27,218 nucleotides of DNA from Io17-Chloro-G2 sp034420695 (GCA_034420695.1 DAOULB010000008.1:1-27218), one strand, 5' to 3'. Counted from the stretch's first letter, positions 15,057 to 22,688 are shown. The notes: a model not told the origin generated them from the sequence alone. Made by a program: numbers and translations.

Positions 15057-15812
15057 TTGGAGTCTATTTCAAGCCATCAGAAATACCAAAGCCTCGGCAG
15101 GAGTTACTCGGGGACGCGGCGGCCGGACCCACGCATTCAACGGCAGGTCGTTGACGCCTTGGGCGGTGCTGAAAGCGTTGTCAACGTGGGCGCAGGCACG
15201 GGGAGTTATGAGCCTCCAGGCCGCCGCGTAGTCGCCGTCGAGCCGTCCCTGGCCATGATCGCCCAGAGGGGACCGGGCGCCTCCCCTGCAGTACAGGGGG
15301 TGGCCGAAGGGCTGCCATTCGGCGACCAAACTTTCGATGCAGTCCTGGCTATCCTCACCATCCATCATTGGAACGACTTGGAACGGGGGCTTTCAGAATT
15401 ACGCCGGGTAGCCCGCCAGCAGGTAATCCTGATGTTCGAACCCCGGATGTCCTGGGATTTCTGGCTGGTCGAGTACTTCCCAGAGTTTCAATCGCTTCCC
15501 ACGGAAATAAAAGCCCCGAGTATCGAAGACCTTCGCAAGCACTTGAACGTTCAGTCGGTTGCACCGGTGCCCGTTCCGTGGGACTGTATTGACGGATTTG
15601 CAGGCGCTTACTGGCGCAGGCCCGAGGCGTACTTGGACCCGGCAGTCCGGGCGGGAATTTCGAGCTTGGCCCAACTGTCGCCCGGGGCTATCGAACGGGG
15701 TGTCCAAAAACTGCGCCACGATCTGGCATCCGGAGCGTGGCACGACCGGTACGGCTACCTTCTACAACTGCAGGAGCTCGATCTTGGGTATCGGTTGGTG
15801 ATTGCTGAGTGA
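15057..15812 (+). CDS. Class I SAM-dependent methyltransferase (251 aa)
   Basis: Methyltransferase type 11 pattern: motif I VVNVGAGTGS at about 41-50, the acidic Glu62 (VAVEPSLAMI) that would hold the SAM ribose, then VAEGLPFGDQTFDAV and LAILTIHHW at the usual motif II/III places. The C-terminal half (DCIDGFAGAYWRRPEAYLDP) is a helical substrate domain as in ubiquinone/arsenite-like small-molecule methyltransferases. Target unknown; cytoplasmic. The start is uncertain: TTG 15057 is the first codon in this frame that gives an intact N-terminus, it has no good ribosome binding site, and the region before it is the cupin remnant, so the native start may have been replaced. Confidence 0.8.
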   Translation: MESISSHQKYQSLGRSYSGTRRPDPRIQRQVVDALGGAESVVNVGAGTGSYEPPGRRVVAVEPSLAMIAQRGPGASPAVQGVAEGLPFGDQTFDAVLAILTIHHWNDLERGLSELRRVARQQVILMFEPRMSWDFWLVEYFPEFQSLPTEIKAPSIEDLRKHLNVQSVAPVPVPWDCIDGFAGAYWRRPEAYLDPAVRAGISSLAQLSPGAIERGVQKLRHDLASGAWHDRYGYLLQLQELDLGYRLVIAE

Positions 15813-16063
15813 GCCACAAATGGGGGAGATTGGCCCAGAGGACCGGAGAGGCCGATACCCATAGGGCCCGGCTTACAATTCCGGTATTAGACCAGGAAAG
15901 AATGGTGGAAGCCGTTTGAGCGTGTCAAGGATCGGATTGGCTGCTGTGGGATAGCCCTTCACAGGCATAGCCGCGATTTCCGTCAATATGCTATTGGAAC
16001 GGTCTGGCGACTGGGACGTGGTAATGTGGGGCTAGACCATCGAACAACTCGGAGGAGGGAGAA

Positions 16064-16432
16064 ATGGCCAAGTACATCAGGGTTTTTACCGGGGAGGACG
16101 GACAGTCGAAGATCGAGGAACTGGAACTCGAGATGCAGGAGTTTCTCGACACCGAGGGGGCTCACGGACTGTCCAGCGAGGTCATCAACACCCCGGGAAT
16201 CACGTTCCGGGAGTATGAGCCGGGGTATTTCTTAGACTTTCACACGGCGCCGCGCCGGCAGTACAGCATCAGCTTGACGGGCGAGGTGGAGATTGGGACG
16301 CCGGATGGGACCATACGGCATTGCGGGCCGGGCACAGTGCTGCTGGCGGAGGACCTGACGGGCAGCGGGCACTCGACCCGGGTGGTGGGAGACGGCCCCC
16401 GCTTCGCGATCATAATCCCGTTGTCGGACTAG
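16064..16432 (+). CDS. Small cupin-domain protein, paralog of the one at 13015 (122 aa)
   Basis: Same subfamily as the 112-residue cupin: YFLDFHTAPRRQYSISLTGEVEIG supplies His60, Gln66 and Glu74, and GPGTVLLAEDLTGSGHSTRV supplies His103. The N-terminal IRVFTGEDGQSKIEEL matches IRLYSGDDGESHIEEI of the paralog. It has a 10-residue longer helical insert (LEMQEFLDTEGAHG) before the barrel. ATG 16064 follows a strong GGAGGAGGGAG. Function unspecified, probably cytoplasmic metal-dependent enzyme or binder. It converges on the VapC gene with 11 bases between stops. The 250 bases upstream contain no gene and no clear promoter that I can identify. Confidence 0.85.
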   Translation: MAKYIRVFTGEDGQSKIEELELEMQEFLDTEGAHGLSSEVINTPGITFREYEPGYFLDFHTAPRRQYSISLTGEVEIGTPDGTIRHCGPGTVLLAEDLTGSGHSTRVVGDGPRFAIIIPLSD

Positions 16433-16443
16433 AGACAGCCGGG

Positions 16444-16851
16444 TCAGGGGATTGCCACTTCCAAACCTTCTGCGAGGGTAGCCCTGGCCAGCGCGGCATC
16501 GAGGGTTGCCATTGGGGCGCGGCGTCTCTTGGCCAGCTCCAAATAAAGAGCGTCGTAGAAGGTCAGGCCGTGGGTTCTTGCCAGGTCCAGAGTACCTTGG
16601 AGGTCGGCATCCTCATCGGTTGCAATCGGGAGCTCTTGCAAGGATTCCAGTAGCTCACCTATCTCACCCAAGGGGATTCTTCCCCTGCGTTCCGCAACCA
16701 ACAGAGCGTTGCGCAGTTCATAGTGCCACATTTGGGGCACAATAGCGCCTAGCTGTGGAAGCAAGTCCATGGCTGCAGTGACTCTTGAATTCGACTCTTC
16801 GTCCAAGAGCCAACCAACTGCAAGGGAGGCGTCCAGCACTATGGGGCTCAA
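16444..16851 (-). CDS. vapC: VapC-type PIN-domain toxin (135 aa)
   Basis: Complete PIN acid set: Asp7 (IVLDASLAVGWLL), Glu45 (HYELRNALL), Asp100 (GLTFYDALYLELA) and Asp118 (MATLDAAL). VapC toxins cleave tRNA or rRNA with divalent metal when their antitoxin is degraded. It starts at TTG 16851, and the stop of the upstream Phd-type antitoxin shares four bases with it (TTGA), so translation is coupled. Pairing a PIN toxin with a Phd/YefM antitoxin rather than an AbrB- or RHH-type VapB is a known variant. It is unrelated in close sequence to the PIN protein at 9054. Confidence 0.88.
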   Translation of the reverse strand: MSPIVLDASLAVGWLLDEESNSRVTAAMDLLPQLGAIVPQMWHYELRNALLVAERRGRIPLGEIGELLESLQELPIATDEDADLQGTLDLARTHGLTFYDALYLELAKRRRAPMATLDAALARATLAEGLEVAIP

Positions 16852-17105
16852 ATCCGGTGTCCTTCGTGACGGGCTGCCAGTATCTCCTCAACCGTCATTC
16901 CTTTAATTTTGCCTTTCCAGCGTTCCCGCCGTTGCAAGAAGCGGTCCACTGCTGCCTCGCGAGCGGCGCGGTCTGTAACGAAAGCGGGAACCAAGTGAGC
17001 AATAGTCTTTCCATGCCGGGTGATGGCTATGGTTTCCCCTTGTTCGACATTCCGGAGCAGTTCGGCCAGGCGGGCCTTGGCTTCGGTTGCTGCTACTTGA
17101 CGCAT
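16848..17105 (-). CDS. Phd/YefM-family antitoxin (85 aa)
   Basis: The N-terminal pattern VAATEAKARLAELLRNVEQGETIAITRHGK then TIAHLVP is diagnostic of the Phd/YefM fold, which dimerises and binds operator DNA. The C-terminal 35 residues (RFLQRRERWKGKIKGMTVEEILAARHEG) are the toxin-binding tail that wraps the PIN protein. ATG 17105 follows AGAGGA. It overlaps the toxin start by four bases. A palindrome immediately upstream is the probable operator, so the pair should repress its own transcription. Confidence 0.9.
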   Translation of the reverse strand: MRQVAATEAKARLAELLRNVEQGETIAITRHGKTIAHLVPAFVTDRAAREAAVDRFLQRRERWKGKIKGMTVEEILAARHEGHRI

Positions 17106-17116
17106 GTTTATTCCTC

Positions 17117-17147
17117 TAACCGGTTATTTCAACCAGTTAATTTTAAC
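17117..17147 (-). promoter_or_regulatory. Palindromic operator of the Phd-VapC pair
   Basis: TAACCGGTT (17117-17125) and AACCAGTTA (17131-17139) are 9-bp inverted arms with one mismatch and a 5-base spacer. A second palindrome GTTAA-TT-TTAAC (17136-17147) overlaps it. Both lie 12-42 bases before the antitoxin ATG in an AT-rich promoter-like stretch. Autoregulatory palindromes in this place are typical for Phd-type systems. Confidence 0.6.
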
Positions 17148-17187
17148 ACATGGCCGTAAGCGAGAAAACTGGACCCTCAAGTCCGGC

Positions 17188-17655
17188 CTACGGGGCCAGG
17201 AGGGTGAAGGGAGCGAGGGGGAGGTTTCTCAGGAGCCAGAAGGAAAGGACCGCGGCCAAGAGCGCCCAAATCCAAAAATAGGGAACAAATACTGGCCGGG
17301 GCACGGGCCAGCGGATGGCGCGGAGCCCGCTGGCGGCGAAGGAGTAGGCCAAGACGGGCAGTGCCAGCATGGAGTAGGCGTTGTAGCCAAGGGCGGCAGC
17401 AAGGTTCCCGTGGAGGAGTTGGTGGAGGGCCCGCAGCGCGCCACAACCGGGGCAGTGGTAGCCGGTCAGTCCGAAAAAGGGGCAGACGGGATAGAGTCCG
17501 GGGTTCCGGGGGTCGAACAAGTACACAACGGTCAGGGCTGACAGTCCCGCCGCGGCGATGGCGGCGTAGGCCAGCCGTAACGGGATGGATAGTCCCGGCA
17601 GATGGAGCCGGGGCTGCGAGGCTTCGAAGGCCGGTGATGTTGGCGCGGAGGCCAT
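17188..17655 (-). CDS. DUF2752 membrane protein (155 aa)
   Basis: The diagnostic segment YPVCPFFGLTGYHCPGCGAL then RALHQLLHG (about 55-84) has the family's conserved CPF and CPGCG cysteines followed by a transmembrane helix. Hydrophobic helices lie at about 27-46, 84-110 and 123-143. Function of DUF2752 is unknown. The ATG at 17655 overlaps the upstream stop by one base (TGATG), which fixes this start over longer in-frame options and implies coupling to the CD225 gene. Confidence 0.82.
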   Translation of the reverse strand: MASAPTSPAFEASQPRLHLPGLSIPLRLAYAAIAAAGLSALTVVYLFDPRNPGLYPVCPFFGLTGYHCPGCGALRALHQLLHGNLAAALGYNAYSMLALPVLAYSFAASGLRAIRWPVPRPVFVPYFWIWALLAAVLSFWLLRNLPLAPFTLLAP

Positions 17656-18086
17656 CAAAAGGCTACTACGCCAGCGAAGAGCAAGAGGAAGTAGACTACT
17701 ACCCCAGCAAGGCCGAGGCCGAAGGAGACCCAAGCCCAGGTCCTGGCGTTATCCGAGAGCCGGCGAGCTTCTACCAAGTCGCCCCTGCCGATTGCGCCAT
17801 TGACCCGGGCAGCGTAAACGATGGACACGATACCGGCGGGCCAGCAACAACAGATGGTGACTACGATGGCGTGGACGAGGTAGTTTGGTATCTGCGCGCC
17901 AAGCCGCATTCCCGGCTCGGTGTAACCCGGGGCCGAGTAGGGCGGCTGCTCGAACTCAGGGGCGGTGTACTGAACGTCCGGCGGCGGTTGCAGTTGCTCG
18001 GCGGCCCTGCCCGGCACCTCGCGGCCGCACGAGGGACAGAACCTGGCGTCGGCGGCTATTTGCGCGCCGCAGTGGGAGCAATACAT
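17655..18086 (-). CDS. Zinc-ribbon plus CD225/dispanin membrane protein (143 aa)
   Basis: Begins with a zinc ribbon, Cys3-x2-Cys6 and Cys17-x2-Cys20 (MYCSHCGAQ, FCPSCGREV), then a proline/tyrosine-rich linker (about 33-60). Next is a CD225-like pair of membrane helices: NYLVHAIVVTICCCWPAGIV then SIVYAARVNGAIGRGD, and WVSFGLGLAGVVVYFLLLF. The same double-helix fold occurs in eukaryotic IFITM proteins; bacterial roles are unknown. The start at 18086 is the Met of the ribbon, with GGGAG upstream. It forms a two-gene unit with DUF2752, a pairing seen elsewhere in bacteria. Confidence 0.85.
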   Translation of the reverse strand: MYCSHCGAQIAADARFCPSCGREVPGRAAEQLQPPPDVQYTAPEFEQPPYSAPGYTEPGMRLGAQIPNYLVHAIVVTICCCWPAGIVSIVYAARVNGAIGRGDLVEARRLSDNARTWAWVSFGLGLAGVVVYFLLLFAGVVAF

Positions 18087-18351
18087 AGCGTTACTTGCTC
18101 CCGGCTGACGCCTGCCGGGCCGAACGGGCAAACGAAGAAAGGAGTACCGTCATGGCGCACATGGTAGATTAGGAGCCTTGGGGAAACAAGGGGTGGGCGC
18201 GTACGGCTCCCGGCTGCTGGCACGGCACAAGACTTGGTCCGGTGTTTAGATTGAGACTTGGCGTACCGTAGGCGACGGTCCAGGAGCAGGCTCAAACGAC
18301 AGCAGCAGGGATGGGAGAAGGACCTGCCCCGGGTTCACCACCGGCCTTGGA

Positions 18352-18960
18352 CTAGGCTTTGTCCTTGGACTGGTTTTTCTCGTTGGCGCGGAGCTGCTCT
18401 TCCATCTCTTCCAAGCGTTCTTCCAGGCCGATGATGCGTTCGAACAGGCGGTCGATCTGGCTGCGGGATGGCATGTTGCAGGCCCGCAGAGCGGCGTCAA
18501 ACTGGGGGTTTAGCGCCTTGGCCATCCGTTCCTGCCAGACCAGGGACTGTTCCATGGACTTCCCCAGCATGCGGGAGAATTCTTCGGTGCCCATGGCCTT
18601 GGCAAAAGAATCGGCCATGGCCTCCAGACCTTCGGACCACTGTTTCTCGGCTTCCTGGAAGGACTTGAAACCCGGGGATTCAGAGAGGTTCTTGCTCCAC
18701 TGCTCAGCCCAGATATCGAAGAACTGCTGCCACATTTTTTGCAGGGCATCGGGAGTCATGGGCTGGAAAAAGGCGCTGAAGTCGGGGGCCGAGGCACCTG
18801 GAGCAGCCCCGAAATTATAAGGCCAGAAGGGCATTGGACCCGCAGCGGGGGGCTTGAAGCCGTAGAACCCAGCGGCAGCCTGGGACCAGGCTTCGGTGGA
18901 TTTCTGGAACATTTCCTTCCATAGCTCGAAGGGGTTAGCGGATGCGTCCGTGGTAGTCAT
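18352..18960 (-). CDS. phaE: Class III poly(hydroxyalkanoate) synthase subunit PhaE (202 aa)
   Basis: Second subunit of a two-component PHA synthase, identified by position behind phaC and by family features. It has an N-terminal FELWKEMFQKSTEAWSQAAA, a Trp- and Phe-rich middle (MWQQFFDIWAEQWSKNLS) and a C-terminal coiled coil (RLFERIIGLEERLEEMEEQL). PhaE has no catalytic residues and activates PhaC at the granule surface. It is shorter than some PhaE proteins (often about 350 residues). ATG 18960 follows GGAGAAG, 43 bases after the phaC stop. Confidence 0.82.
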   Translation of the reverse strand: MTTTDASANPFELWKEMFQKSTEAWSQAAAGFYGFKPPAAGPMPFWPYNFGAAPGASAPDFSAFFQPMTPDALQKMWQQFFDIWAEQWSKNLSESPGFKSFQEAEKQWSEGLEAMADSFAKAMGTEEFSRMLGKSMEQSLVWQERMAKALNPQFDAALRACNMPSRSQIDRLFERIIGLEERLEEMEEQLRANEKNQSKDKA

Positions 18961-19003
18961 GAATCTTACTTCTCCAAATGAAACTACTATACTGGGTTGA
19001 GCT

Positions 19004-20083
19004 TTACTGGCTTGAGCGGTCCGAAACCCACTCGTTTATCTTGGGCCATAGGGTCTGATGGGCCTGCCTCCCGGAGAACACCGAAATGTGGCCGCCGGGC
19101 AGCTCGATAAATTCCTTGTCGGCGCTGGAGACAGCGTCCATCAGGGCCTTGGCGGCCGGAGAGGGTACGATGTAGTCCTGGTTGGCGGCGGCCACCAGCA
19201 GGGGTTGGGAGATGCGCCGCAGGTCCACGGTCTTCCCGTTGAGGGAGAATTCTCCCCGGAGCAGCCGGTTCTTGCCGTACATGTCCTTGGCCAACTGGCT
19301 GAAGAAACGGCCGGGCATCCCGATGAAGTCGCTGGCCCAGCGGCTCATGGCCTTATAGCCCTCCACGTAGCCGGGCCGATGCACGTTGGCCCAGAGGCCT
19401 GCCATGGCTTGGGCTTCCAGGGTAGGACGGAGCATCTTGAATCCGGCCCCCATCAGGCTGGCGGGCAGGCCGCCGTACCGCTGCACGATGAGGTCGGCGG
19501 GGAAGTGGCGGTCGTCCAGCCACGACCGGAACATTCCGCCTTTCTCAAAATCGATGGGAGCGACGATTGCGACGAAATTGCGCACCGGGACTTCCGGGTG
19601 CATGGCGAGGTAACAGGCTGCCAGGGTGCCGCCGAGGCAGAGGCCGTTCAGAGTGATTTCGGAGGCCCCGGAAACCTCCAGGGCCCGGCGGATGGCGCCG
19701 GGAAAGATCTTGAAGACGGCTTCCTCGAAGCCGAGGCCATTGTCCTCTTCGGCTATCTCCCCCCAATCCAGCAGGTACACGTCATGGCCTTGGTCGACCA
19801 AGTACTCAATCATGCTGTTGCCCGGCATCAGGTCCAGCACGTAGGGGCGGCTAATGCCCAGCCACGGCACAATGAGGTAGGGTGACGGGTACTTGATGGA
19901 GTCCTCACGACCGTAGCGCAGGAGCTTGGCCTTCCCCCTCTTCCAGACAACTTGGTTGGGGGTCATGGCAATAGGAGGATCGGCGGGGTCCAGTAGAAAG
20001 GAGTCCACCATGGCCTGCATGCGGTGCATGTTGTTCTGGGCATCTTGCTGCATTTGGGAAAGGAATTCGGTGGAGTCAACCAA
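19004..20083 (-). CDS. phaC: Class III poly(hydroxyalkanoate) synthase subunit PhaC (359 aa)
   Basis: Polymerises 3-hydroxyacyl-CoA into storage polyester. The alpha/beta-hydrolase catalytic triad is visible: Cys149 in the PHA synthase box GLCLGG (147-152), Asp303 (NQDYIVPS) and His332 (GGHISVFSG). Other family marks are YLIVPWLGISRPYVLDL, DVYLLDWG, the VAPIDFEKGGMF loop and RPGYVEGYKAMSRWASDFIG. Length near 360 residues fits class III/IV catalytic subunits, against about 560-590 for class I/II. It starts at TTG 20083 behind AGGAGA. It lies between a PadR-type repressor gene and phaE, all on one strand. Confidence 0.92.
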   Translation of the reverse strand: MVDSTEFLSQMQQDAQNNMHRMQAMVDSFLLDPADPPIAMTPNQVVWKRGKAKLLRYGREDSIKYPSPYLIVPWLGISRPYVLDLMPGNSMIEYLVDQGHDVYLLDWGEIAEEDNGLGFEEAVFKIFPGAIRRALEVSGASEITLNGLCLGGTLAACYLAMHPEVPVRNFVAIVAPIDFEKGGMFRSWLDDRHFPADLIVQRYGGLPASLMGAGFKMLRPTLEAQAMAGLWANVHRPGYVEGYKAMSRWASDFIGMPGRFFSQLAKDMYGKNRLLRGEFSLNGKTVDLRRISQPLLVAAANQDYIVPSPAAKALMDAVSSADKEFIELPGGHISVFSGRQAHQTLWPKINEWVSDRSSQ

Positions 20084-20141
20084 GATGGGATTTCTCCTGT
20101 GCAGACTTTGTCATATCGTTCGACCGATCGGTTGTCCCAGG

Positions 20142-20567
20142 TCAGCCCGGCGGAGGTTCTCCGGTCTTGCCGTCATTTTTGGATGGGTCTGATTCCGGCC
20201 CACCGGCGGGAGTCATCCCAAAGACTTGTGAATAGAGGTCGAAGAAGCCGGTAATCATGCGCTGGTATCCGGAGACCACGTCGGTCCATCCCTTCAGAAT
20301 TTCCTCGCCGGCCTCGGTAATGCTATACACGCGCTTGGCGGGGCCGCTGCCATCGGTCAGCCACTCGGAAGCGACGTGCCCCTGCTGCTCCAACCGGCGC
20401 AGTTCCCGGTAGAGGGTTGGGTGGTCCACCCCCTGGAAGCCCATGCGTTCCAACTGCTGCAGGATCAGATAGCCGTGAAGGCTCCACTGCTTCAGCACCA
20501 GCAGGACCCACGGGGTGAGAAAGTTCTTGGGCATTCTCTTCGCGCCCAAGGGCTCTGAGTCCGTCAT
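20142..20567 (-). CDS. PadR-family repressor of the PHA operon, PhaQ-like (141 aa)
   Basis: PadR winged helix at about 12-95: FLTPWVLLVLKQWSLHGYLI, LEQQGHVASEWL, KRVYSITEAGEEILKGW. The tail is helical, then disordered (GGPESDPSKNDGKTG). The position as first gene of a phaC-phaE operon recalls the Bacillus PHB-responsive repressor PhaQ, also of the PadR family; the equivalence is inferred. The ATG at 20567 is one or two bases from the predicted transcription start, so the mRNA may be leaderless; an internal Met at residue 12 is the alternative start. An inverted repeat over the -10 box suggests autorepression. Confidence 0.82.
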   Translation of the reverse strand: MTDSEPLGAKRMPKNFLTPWVLLVLKQWSLHGYLILQQLERMGFQGVDHPTLYRELRRLEQQGHVASEWLTDGSGPAKRVYSITEAGEEILKGWTDVVSGYQRMITGFFDLYSQVFGMTPAGGPESDPSKNDGKTGEPPPG

Positions 20568-20568
20568 G

Positions 20569-20603
20569 TATGTACTTTTATCACATAACTGCAACCAATG
20601 CAA
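20569..20603 (-). promoter_or_regulatory. Promoter and overlapping PadR-type operator of the PHA operon
   Basis: On the minus strand, TTGCAT (20603-20598) and TAAAAG (20580-20575) are 17 bases apart. The inverted repeat TATGT-N9-ACATA (20569-20587) covers the -10 and is close to the ATGT-N8-ACAT box of PadR proteins. Transcription would begin at about 20568, at the start codon. Confidence 0.55.
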
Positions 20604-20708
20604 CAGGGTTGCCTGGTCCTTTGCAAATGGAGGCGCAGACCGGCCCGCAGTGAGGCTGGTTATAGGTGAACAGGCCATCCGTTAGCCATAGGCGATGCGG
20701 GAAGCGCG

Positions 20709-20737
20709 TTGTTAGGGGTCAACCGCCCTGATATATT
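20709..20737 (+). promoter_or_regulatory. Promoter of pcm, probably leaderless
   Basis: TTGTTA (20709-20714) and TATATT (20732-20737) are exactly 17 bases apart. The expected transcription start (7-8 bases on) is at the ATG at 20746, leaving no room for a ribosome binding site. Confidence 0.6.
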
Positions 20738-20745
20738 GAAACCGT

Positions 20746-21399
20746 ATGGACAAGAGCCTGTTGGAGCAGCGGGACAAGCTCTTCGGGAAGCTGGCCCGGG
20801 AAATTCCGGACCATTCGATTGTCGACTGCATAAAAAGGGTGCCCCGGGAACAGTTCGTACCTATAGAGAGCCGTCACAAGGCCTATTTGGACATTCCACT
20901 GGGCATCGGGGACGGGCAGACTATTTCACAGCCGTACATTGTCGCCCTGATGACCCAGGCCCTGGGGTTGCAGGGGCACGAGAGAGTCCTCGAAGTGGGG
21001 AGTGGCAGCGGCTACCAGACGGCGATTCTTGCGGAGACGCTGCCCAAGGGCAGGGTAGTATCGACGGAACTGGTGCCGCGGCTGGCACGGGAAGCCGGGG
21101 AACGTTTGGGGAGAATGAAGTACACCAACGCCCACGTAAGGCAGGCGGGAGACATCCTGGGATGCCCGGAGCTGGGGCCCTATGACGCTATCCTGGTGAC
21201 GGCGGCTGCGCCCCGGATTCCTCAGGACTTGGTGAATCAACTCGCCGTTGGCGGCCGGCTGGTGGTCCCGGTTGGCACACGGGAGAAGCAGGTGTTGACC
21301 AGAGCGCTGCGTACCGAGGAGGGAATCAGCATTCGCATGCTGACTCCGTGCCGGTTCGTGCCGCTGCTGGGTGAGGGGGCTTTTCCCCGTGCCGGCTGA
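20746..21399 (+). CDS. pcm: Protein-L-isoaspartate O-methyltransferase (217 aa)
   Basis: Methylates L-isoaspartyl residues of age-damaged proteins with SAM as the first step of repair, in the cytoplasm. Family motifs in order: VPREQFVP, the conserved GDGQTISQPYIVALM, motif I VLEVGSGSGYQTAIL (about 81-95), VVSTELVP with the SAM ribose-binding Glu, YDAILVTAAAPRIPQDL, and GGRLVVPVG. Length is normal (about 210). No Shine-Dalgarno before ATG 20746, in line with a leaderless mRNA. The end overlaps the mscS-like gene, so the two are probably co-transcribed. Confidence 0.92.
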   Translation: MDKSLLEQRDKLFGKLAREIPDHSIVDCIKRVPREQFVPIESRHKAYLDIPLGIGDGQTISQPYIVALMTQALGLQGHERVLEVGSGSGYQTAILAETLPKGRVVSTELVPRLAREAGERLGRMKYTNAHVRQAGDILGCPELGPYDAILVTAAAPRIPQDLVNQLAVGGRLVVPVGTREKQVLTRALRTEEGISIRMLTPCRFVPLLGEGAFPRAG

Positions 21400-22618
21400 A
21401 ACACTGCTGCCATGGCTGGGAGACGGCCCGTGGGCGGGACCTGCCACCGCAGGGACGATTTTCATTGCGTCGCTTTTGGCGGCGTTAATCTCCCAGAAGG
21501 TATTTTTTCCTATCGCGCTCAAGCTGGCCCACCGCATCCCCACCAACTTGGACCACCACTTAATTGTTGGCCTGCGCTGGCACGTCACCGCCGGGATAGT
21601 GCTGCTGGGGGCGTACTTGGCCCTCAGGCTGCCCTTGGACCTAACAGATTTCGAGCACGGCTTGGTCGACAAGATATTCGGCACTGCGGGAGCGATCCTG
21701 GGGGTCACCGCCCTGGTGTCGGTTGTCTCCATCGTCATCGACTGGTACTTGGAGGTCTTGGACGGAAAGGCATCGCATGGGCTGGACCCCAGGCTGCTCC
21801 CTCTGCTGCGCCGAGTGGCAGTCATCGTGCTCTACGGCCTGGGCGGGCTGCTGATCCTGGACCTGCTGTCGATCAACATCAGCCCCCTGATTGCCGGGCT
21901 GGGTCTTGGCGGCTTGGCCGTTGCCTTGGCGCTTCAGCCAACCCTGACCAACCTGTTCGCCGGGACCTACGTAATGACCGAGGGAGTAATCAACCCAGGC
22001 GACTACATAGAGCTGGAGAGCGGCATAGCCGGTTATGTGATGGGAGTGAGCTGGCGAAGCACCCGCATTCGCACTTGGGGCAATAACTTGGTGGTGATAC
22101 CCAATGCACGGTTCGCCGATACCATATTCACCAACTACCGGGAGCCGGACCCTGCGGTGAATGTTTACCTGACCTGCGGGGTTAGCTACGACAGCGACTT
22201 GGAGAAGGTGGAGGCAATATCCCGGCGGACCATGGAGGAATTGTTGGAGTCGGACCCCAACGGGGTCAAGGAATACGGGGCTTGGTTTGCCTACGATTCC
22301 TTCGGTGATTCCAACGTGGACTTCTGGCTGTTCGTGCAGGCGAGGGACCGGCTGGCAAGTTTTGACCTGCAATCGGCGCTTATCAGAGACCTGCACGCCA
22401 GGTTCCAGGAAGAGGGAATCGTCATCAATTACCCGGTGCGGGCGCTGCAGTTTCCCGATGGCTGGACTCCCGACGGGGCCGGCGCCGGGCAGAGGGCCCA
22501 ACCCGGAGGGCGGCCCCCAGTGCGGCGGCGGTTCCCACCGCCCGCAGGAGCGCCGGGGCAGGGAAGCCGGACAATGGCCGATGGCCCGCCGCCGGCGGGT
22601 GAGGGGCCGGATGGCTGA
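21389..22618 (+). CDS. MscS-family mechanosensitive channel (409 aa)
   Basis: Inner-membrane channel that opens under membrane tension to release osmolytes. Transmembrane helices lie at about 15-37, 54-74, 89-113 and 136-160. They are followed by the pore helix region LIAGLGLGGLAVALALQPTL, rich in the Gly/Ala packing of MscS TM3, and the beta domain NPGDYIELESGIAGYVMGVS, IRTWGNNLVVIPN and the alpha/beta C-domain ending INYPVRALQFP. The last 55 residues are a Pro/Gly/Arg-rich tail not usual for MscS. I chose GTG 21389, which has GAGGGGG upstream and overlaps pcm by 11 bases; GTG 21371 is possible. Confidence 0.88.
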   Translation: MPAETLLPWLGDGPWAGPATAGTIFIASLLAALISQKVFFPIALKLAHRIPTNLDHHLIVGLRWHVTAGIVLLGAYLALRLPLDLTDFEHGLVDKIFGTAGAILGVTALVSVVSIVIDWYLEVLDGKASHGLDPRLLPLLRRVAVIVLYGLGGLLILDLLSINISPLIAGLGLGGLAVALALQPTLTNLFAGTYVMTEGVINPGDYIELESGIAGYVMGVSWRSTRIRTWGNNLVVIPNARFADTIFTNYREPDPAVNVYLTCGVSYDSDLEKVEAISRRTMEELLESDPNGVKEYGAWFAYDSFGDSNVDFWLFVQARDRLASFDLQSALIRDLHARFQEEGIVINYPVRALQFPDGWTPDGAGAGQRAQPGGRPPVRRRFPPPAGAPGQGSRTMADGPPPAGEGPDG

Positions 22619-22645
22619 GGAGTTCTTCCTGAGGCGTGGGGTTTC

Positions 22646-22674
22646 TTGTCCAACGGTCTGCCATTGGATATAAT
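22646..22674 (+). promoter_or_regulatory. Promoter of tRNA-Ile
   Basis: TTGTCC (22646-22651) and a consensus TATAAT (22669-22674) are 17 bases apart and end 14 bases before the mature tRNA. Confidence 0.75.
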
Positions 22675-22688
22675 GGAAACCCCCTGAT

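Noticed and set aside
14920..15231. 103-codon frame overlapping the HNH stop (TAATG)
   Set aside because: Its only homologous part is the 20-codon cupin remnant; the remainder is the methyltransferase DNA read in another frame.
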